A model generated the notes under the pieces. That model was not told the DNA's origin and did not search any database. It saw only the letters and a list, made by a program, of their open reading frames with translations. The position numbers and the translations under genes were made by a program. 64,000 bases of DNA from Hofstenia miamia (lineage: Eukaryota > Xenacoelomorpha > Acoela): NCBI GenBank assembly GCA_004352715.1, contig SCFE01000108.1, forward strand, positions 498,292-562,291, given 5' to 3'. Every line of letters begins with the position of its first letter. The stretch's first letter is position 1. Positions 59,975-64,000 of the stretch are shown piece after piece.

Positions 59975-62605
59975 TTAAGTGGGTATTATGTGAGGATGTA
60001 AAATACTGAAATATTGATGAAGCAAAGCATTAAACACCATTGGTTATTTTCATAGCCAATTGAATTTTTTAAATACAATTTAAGAATTCGAATGATTCAC
60101 TAACATAAATAAGCTGTCAGTGACGATTGTGCAGTTTTATCTTTCAATAAAATCTATTCTTCGTGGAAGGAGCGTACGCAGAATTTTCTGACAGAGGTGG
60201 ACATCTTAGTCATGACTAAAAGCGAAAATATTGAGAAAAAATTCCCTTAAAGAATGCATTTCATGACTTATATTTTAAATTTTGTATTTTAACCAAAATT
60301 TCTTCGATTTAATGAATATTGAAAATTTCCATCATGTTCTCCTATTACGCACGCCACTGTTTTGATGAAAAAAAATATAACTAGTTGAAAACATTAGAAC
60401 AAAATATCTTCTATATAGTACAAACAGATGGTAATGTACTAGATAAAGTAGACATAATAATAACTACATTCTATTAAAGACTGTAGAGTGCCTTTTTGTG
60501 TAGATTATGCTAGGTTGAAAAAAAAGAAATTGATATTTCAAACTTAACCATCTCAAACCGAAACTAAGACCATCATAATGGGTTTTGATTTTTGAAGTAA
60601 GATGTAAACGCAAAGCTGTGTACAAAAGAAATTCAGTGTGCTATGAAGCATCTGAAAAATTATTTGTATATGTTGGAATCAAGAATTGATCGCAAATTGA
60701 ATAAATATTTAAAACAGATGAATCAAAGTTGCAGACTCGTTGTTGTGTACACAACACAGCATGCTGTGGGAGAAATAAAAATTCATTTCACAAAATAGAT
60801 AATTGCAAGTTTTAATTAACGACGCCTTAACTTATGGTATATGAAATTCCGCAGTACAACACGATTGCTTTTGAATTATTTCGCAAGGCCATAATGCTGA
60901 ATTTCAAAATCAGTTGTGTGCTTGAAGAAAAAACTTAACAAAATTTAGGATTAGAGTTTTAAAAATAAATTCTGTTTTATTAATTACACACATAGCCGTA
61001 CCCGTGTTTTTTGTTTCGATTTGTTACATCCTGGATTTCTGATTCAGAAATGGCAGCCATTAAGTTTCAACTGCATCTTTTCCAACTCCAATAGAGAAAC
61101 CATCATTTCAATTTCTATTTGAGAAATGAAAGTTGCATTTGAAACTTGGTCATTTGAATTTATTCTACAAACGCTGAGTTTCATATTCTAATCTGAAACG
61201 TTCTTAATTATGTACGCTGTACGTGTATTGATTTTACTCAAATACTGCAGTACATATGAATATGCATATGCTAGATTACATGTTTGAAGATGTCTCAGAA
61301 GTTCTGATAATTTAACTTTCTAAAATTCAAGCATCGTTAAGATAAGTGCTTGACATGGTACTCCTTTTCACAAAAGATATATTTGTTGGTTGATTTTTGC
61401 ATCATTAATGTAGTGTATGAACGTTTTTCAATATTGATTTACAGATTAGAATATCAATATAACTGTTTAATATGTTTAGATAATAAATAAAGTTGTAATT
61501 TATCATCTACCTAAAATGTTCAATAGTTCCTTTTCAAATACTATCAATACAGGTACAAAGTAAATTAAGTAGAACTCTAAGATATGAACAATTACTCTCA
61601 AGCTACATTTTCAAACTGATTTTACTCATTACCAATTTTCGACACTTTTGTATTTGGAGGCGCTTTTACACAAGAAAACCTTATAAAATTTTAAACACAT
61701 TTGAGAGCAAATATTTTGAGCAATATAGATTGTAGAGCAGAATTAGAAACTTGATTGTGCTGATGACTAGCTGAACTCCAGTATTGCTTGCAATTATTGA
61801 AAAAATTACTTTTCATAACGATTGGGGGGNTGGGGGGGGGGAAGGGGGTTGAATAAATATAATAACTACAAAGAAATTTAAATAACAAGACCTGAAATAC
61901 GTGTTTTCAATTTAAAATACCAAGTATTATATATATTAGAGCTAAAATCTCTATTTTCTATTAAATGATTTTTGTTAAAAACAGTCCTTTTAGTTTATTT
62001 ATATATGAACCATTCTACGAATTGCGACAATCCAGAAAATCAAAAAAGTATTATTTGACACAATGGAAAGCTGTATCGAAATTTTAAAATAATGCGTAAT
62101 AGCATCTAGAAGTAAAAAATGAAATTACAAATGTAAATGCACAATATGAGAAGAAAAAGTCAAATTTATTAGTAACGTATGTTAAAATCGTTCATATTTA
62201 TTGCCATTTCCTTAAATGTGCTGTGCAGATGTGAGTTTTAAAATAATAACGCAATGTTTAGGACATCAAATTACGATTTTGTATTGAAGAACGTATAAAC
62301 ATGATATTATTGTAAAAATGTATTGTTGTATCCACTAGATGCAATGTTACCATTAAATTTTAAAAAATTTTCATGATAAAGCTCAAATTTGCATTAACGC
62401 TGCTTACAACACTGCTGGTAAGTCTTCGAAAGTGAAAGTGCGTTTATATTTTGCGTTTAAAGTTATTGACGCAGTGGTTAAGATGGGTACCGCTATAAAT
62501 TCAAATATAGAATACCTTTAGAGCAAAAACTTCATTCCTTAATAAATGCTTTGTCATTTCAAAGTATAAGATATTTAAAAAAAAATTTCAACTAAATTTC
62601 CATGA

Positions 62606-62641
<36 letters not shown>

Positions 62642-62960
62642 CATTTTTATTTTGTCGTCAATCAATGGCTCTGTAAATGAAGAAATTTGACTTACTTTTG
62701 GAGAATCAAGAAACATAACCTATTGAGGCATTGATTACGTTTTTGAAAGTGTTTGCCAATACTTCAAAAGTTTTAGAGGGCTAAAAATATCCCACATTAA
62801 ATTTAGCTTCACTGTTTCGAGATGTACTTTAGAATTTCCAACCATCATCACGATGAATTTCGGAAAAATGGGATGATCGATTTTCCTACTTGCAATTCAT
62901 GTAATAGGGTCTTGTGGTATGTTGGATCCTAGCATGAGAAAATTGAAATCTATTGTATAC
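59975..62960. other. Upstream of netrin, intergenic
   Basis: No gene recognised. A hAT-type end (inverted CAGTGGCGTGCGTAATAG at about 60341-60358, with a possible partner GGAGCGTACGCAGAAT at 60169) may mark a 190-bp MITE. A (TA)n run lies at 62611-62639 and a G-rich run with one N at 61824-61850. No clear netrin promoter was recognised. Confidence 0.45.
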
Positions 62961-62978
62961 TGACTTATCTCTAAAGCA

Positions 62979-63365
62979 ATGACCCCTCGGAATTTCTGTA
63001 TTCTCTCATGGTTGAAAGCAATTCAGTCAACGAGATACATTCTTCTACAACAACTTCAAAATTTTAATTTTTGCAATTATTCCTCACTGACACAGAAAAA
63101 GTACAGATATATGAGCGTGACTTTAGCTGATAATAAAATCAACACAGAGACTTTGATGTTTTGTAGGAAAAATAGATCACACTTCCAAGCAATTGAAAAG
63201 ATAGCAATTTTTGCAATCTATGTCACTGCTGCTGAATGTGAAAGAGTGTGATCCTCTAATGTTCTAATCATTTCTGAAAAAAGATTTTCAATTATCACCC
63301 TCAACATTATATACTCAATGTCTCTTCATGAGAACTATAACTTAGTGAAATACTTAAACTAAAAT
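62979..63365 (+). pseudogene. hAT transposase C-terminal fragment
   Basis: FCRKNRSHFQAIEKIAIFAI followed by VTAAECERV corresponds to the hAT dimerisation region (W..N...YP.L...A.., then TSAASERVFS). After a stop it continues as SEKRFSIITLNI and SLHEN, matching the (F)LHEN end. A GC-rich stretch with CCGCCGCC words (63380-63440) follows and may be the element's end. Dead fragment. Confidence 0.55.
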
Positions 63366-63459
63366 TGTTTTGTTTTTCCGTCGCCGCGCTGCCGCCGCCA
63401 AAAATTTATGGCCACGTCACCGCCGACGTGATTGTCTAACGACGCCTAGGTCTAACATG

Positions 63460-64000
63460 TAGATGAACTCATTCAAAGGAACCATTCTGAGAACAGCATC
63501 CGGCAAATTCCTATTGTTTGATCACGAAAAGATTGTTTTGGAAATATTACTAAGAGCATTATTAGTTCTTACAAAAGAAAAAAATTATTGAATAAAAAAC
63601 TTACCACCAAACTGTAACTACACCTTTGACAAAATAGAATTCAGTTATCTTGCATGTTGATGTTTTCTTTCTAGATATGGCTTGAAAGCTACAATCAGGG
63701 TCTGAATGATGGCTGATCAGAATATCTACCAGAGCTTTCAAAACCCAATCTCTGCTATCTAAACGTTACGTGCTGCTAAAATACATTTATCATCATGTAG
63801 AGTTTAATCGAACTGCTTGTGAGAGTTGCAAGGAAATAGTAGAAGAGGTTTTTGGTTTCTGGAACATGGCGTGAATAACAACAATGATGACAGAAATAGC
63901 ATTTCAAAGCTAACAAGGTATGTAATAAAGTACAAAGGCTTGAAATACAAACAAGATAAGTGATTCTGCCAGTATGCATGAGTCTATATTCAAAGAAGAT
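63460..64000. other. Intergenic stretch at the window end
   Basis: No gene I can support. A minus-strand frame at 63776-63979 was considered and rejected. Confidence 0.4.

Noticed and set aside
63776-63979. Minus-strand frame with a hydrophobic start and ALKCYFCHHC, like a Ly6-type domain start
   Set aside because: The remaining cysteine pattern of the family is absent and the frame is short; likely chance.
1-64000. CRISPR arrays, operons or other prokaryotic features
   Set aside because: None seen; introns, poly(A) signals and element types are eukaryotic.

Overview
The window is AT-rich eukaryotic DNA dominated by long non-coding stretches, (TA)n microsatellites and layered mobile elements, with a few split genes. 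Introns with clear gt-ag borders, AATAAA signals and a netrin gene show that it is from an animal. The base composition, short introns next to very long ones, and the mix of hAT, Tc1/mariner, LINE, copia, Harbinger-like and Polinton-like remnants fit an invertebrate such as a cnidarian of the Hydra type. That placement is an inference. Runs of N and single N bases are assembly gaps, and at least four of them sit between exact repeats that look like unmerged contig ends.

Layout. 1-17.8 kb: intergenic DNA with a decayed hAT transposase (2.5-2.8 kb), an internally deleted mariner (5.9-6.8 kb) and two decayed LINE fragments on the minus strand (13.8-16 kb). 17.9-24.1 kb: a five-exon calmodulin-like EF-hand gene (+), whose long intron holds three hAT-type elements with 8-bp target duplications. 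24.3-26.5 kb: two internally deleted Tc1/mariner elements inside (TA)n tracts. 28.3-33.1 kb: repeated blocks, a complete non-autonomous hAT, and a duplicate of the last two netrin exons. 34.4-36.9 kb: a virus-like (Polinton-type) fragment between perfect 85-bp inverted repeats, with broken structural-protein and adenain-like protease genes. 37.2-38.6 kb: gag-protease remnant of an LTR element (-). 40-44 kb: MITE-like repeats. 45.9-60 kb: a netrin gene (-), with LN, two LE domains and the C-terminal NTR domain recognisable. Its large first intron holds a copia element (49.5-56.4 kb), itself broken by hAT, P-like and Harbinger-like insertions, and a candidate three-exon gene for a small secreted helical protein on the opposite strand (56.7-58.5 kb). 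60-64 kb: mostly intergenic, ending with a hAT C-terminal fragment.

Most notable are the netrin 3' exon duplication, whose core is almost identical while its flanks have diverged (gene conversion or an alternative 3' end), the nested antisense secreted-protein candidate, the inverted-repeat-bounded Polinton-like remnant, and three Tc1/mariner-type elements that are all internally deleted and all embedded in (TA)n tracts.
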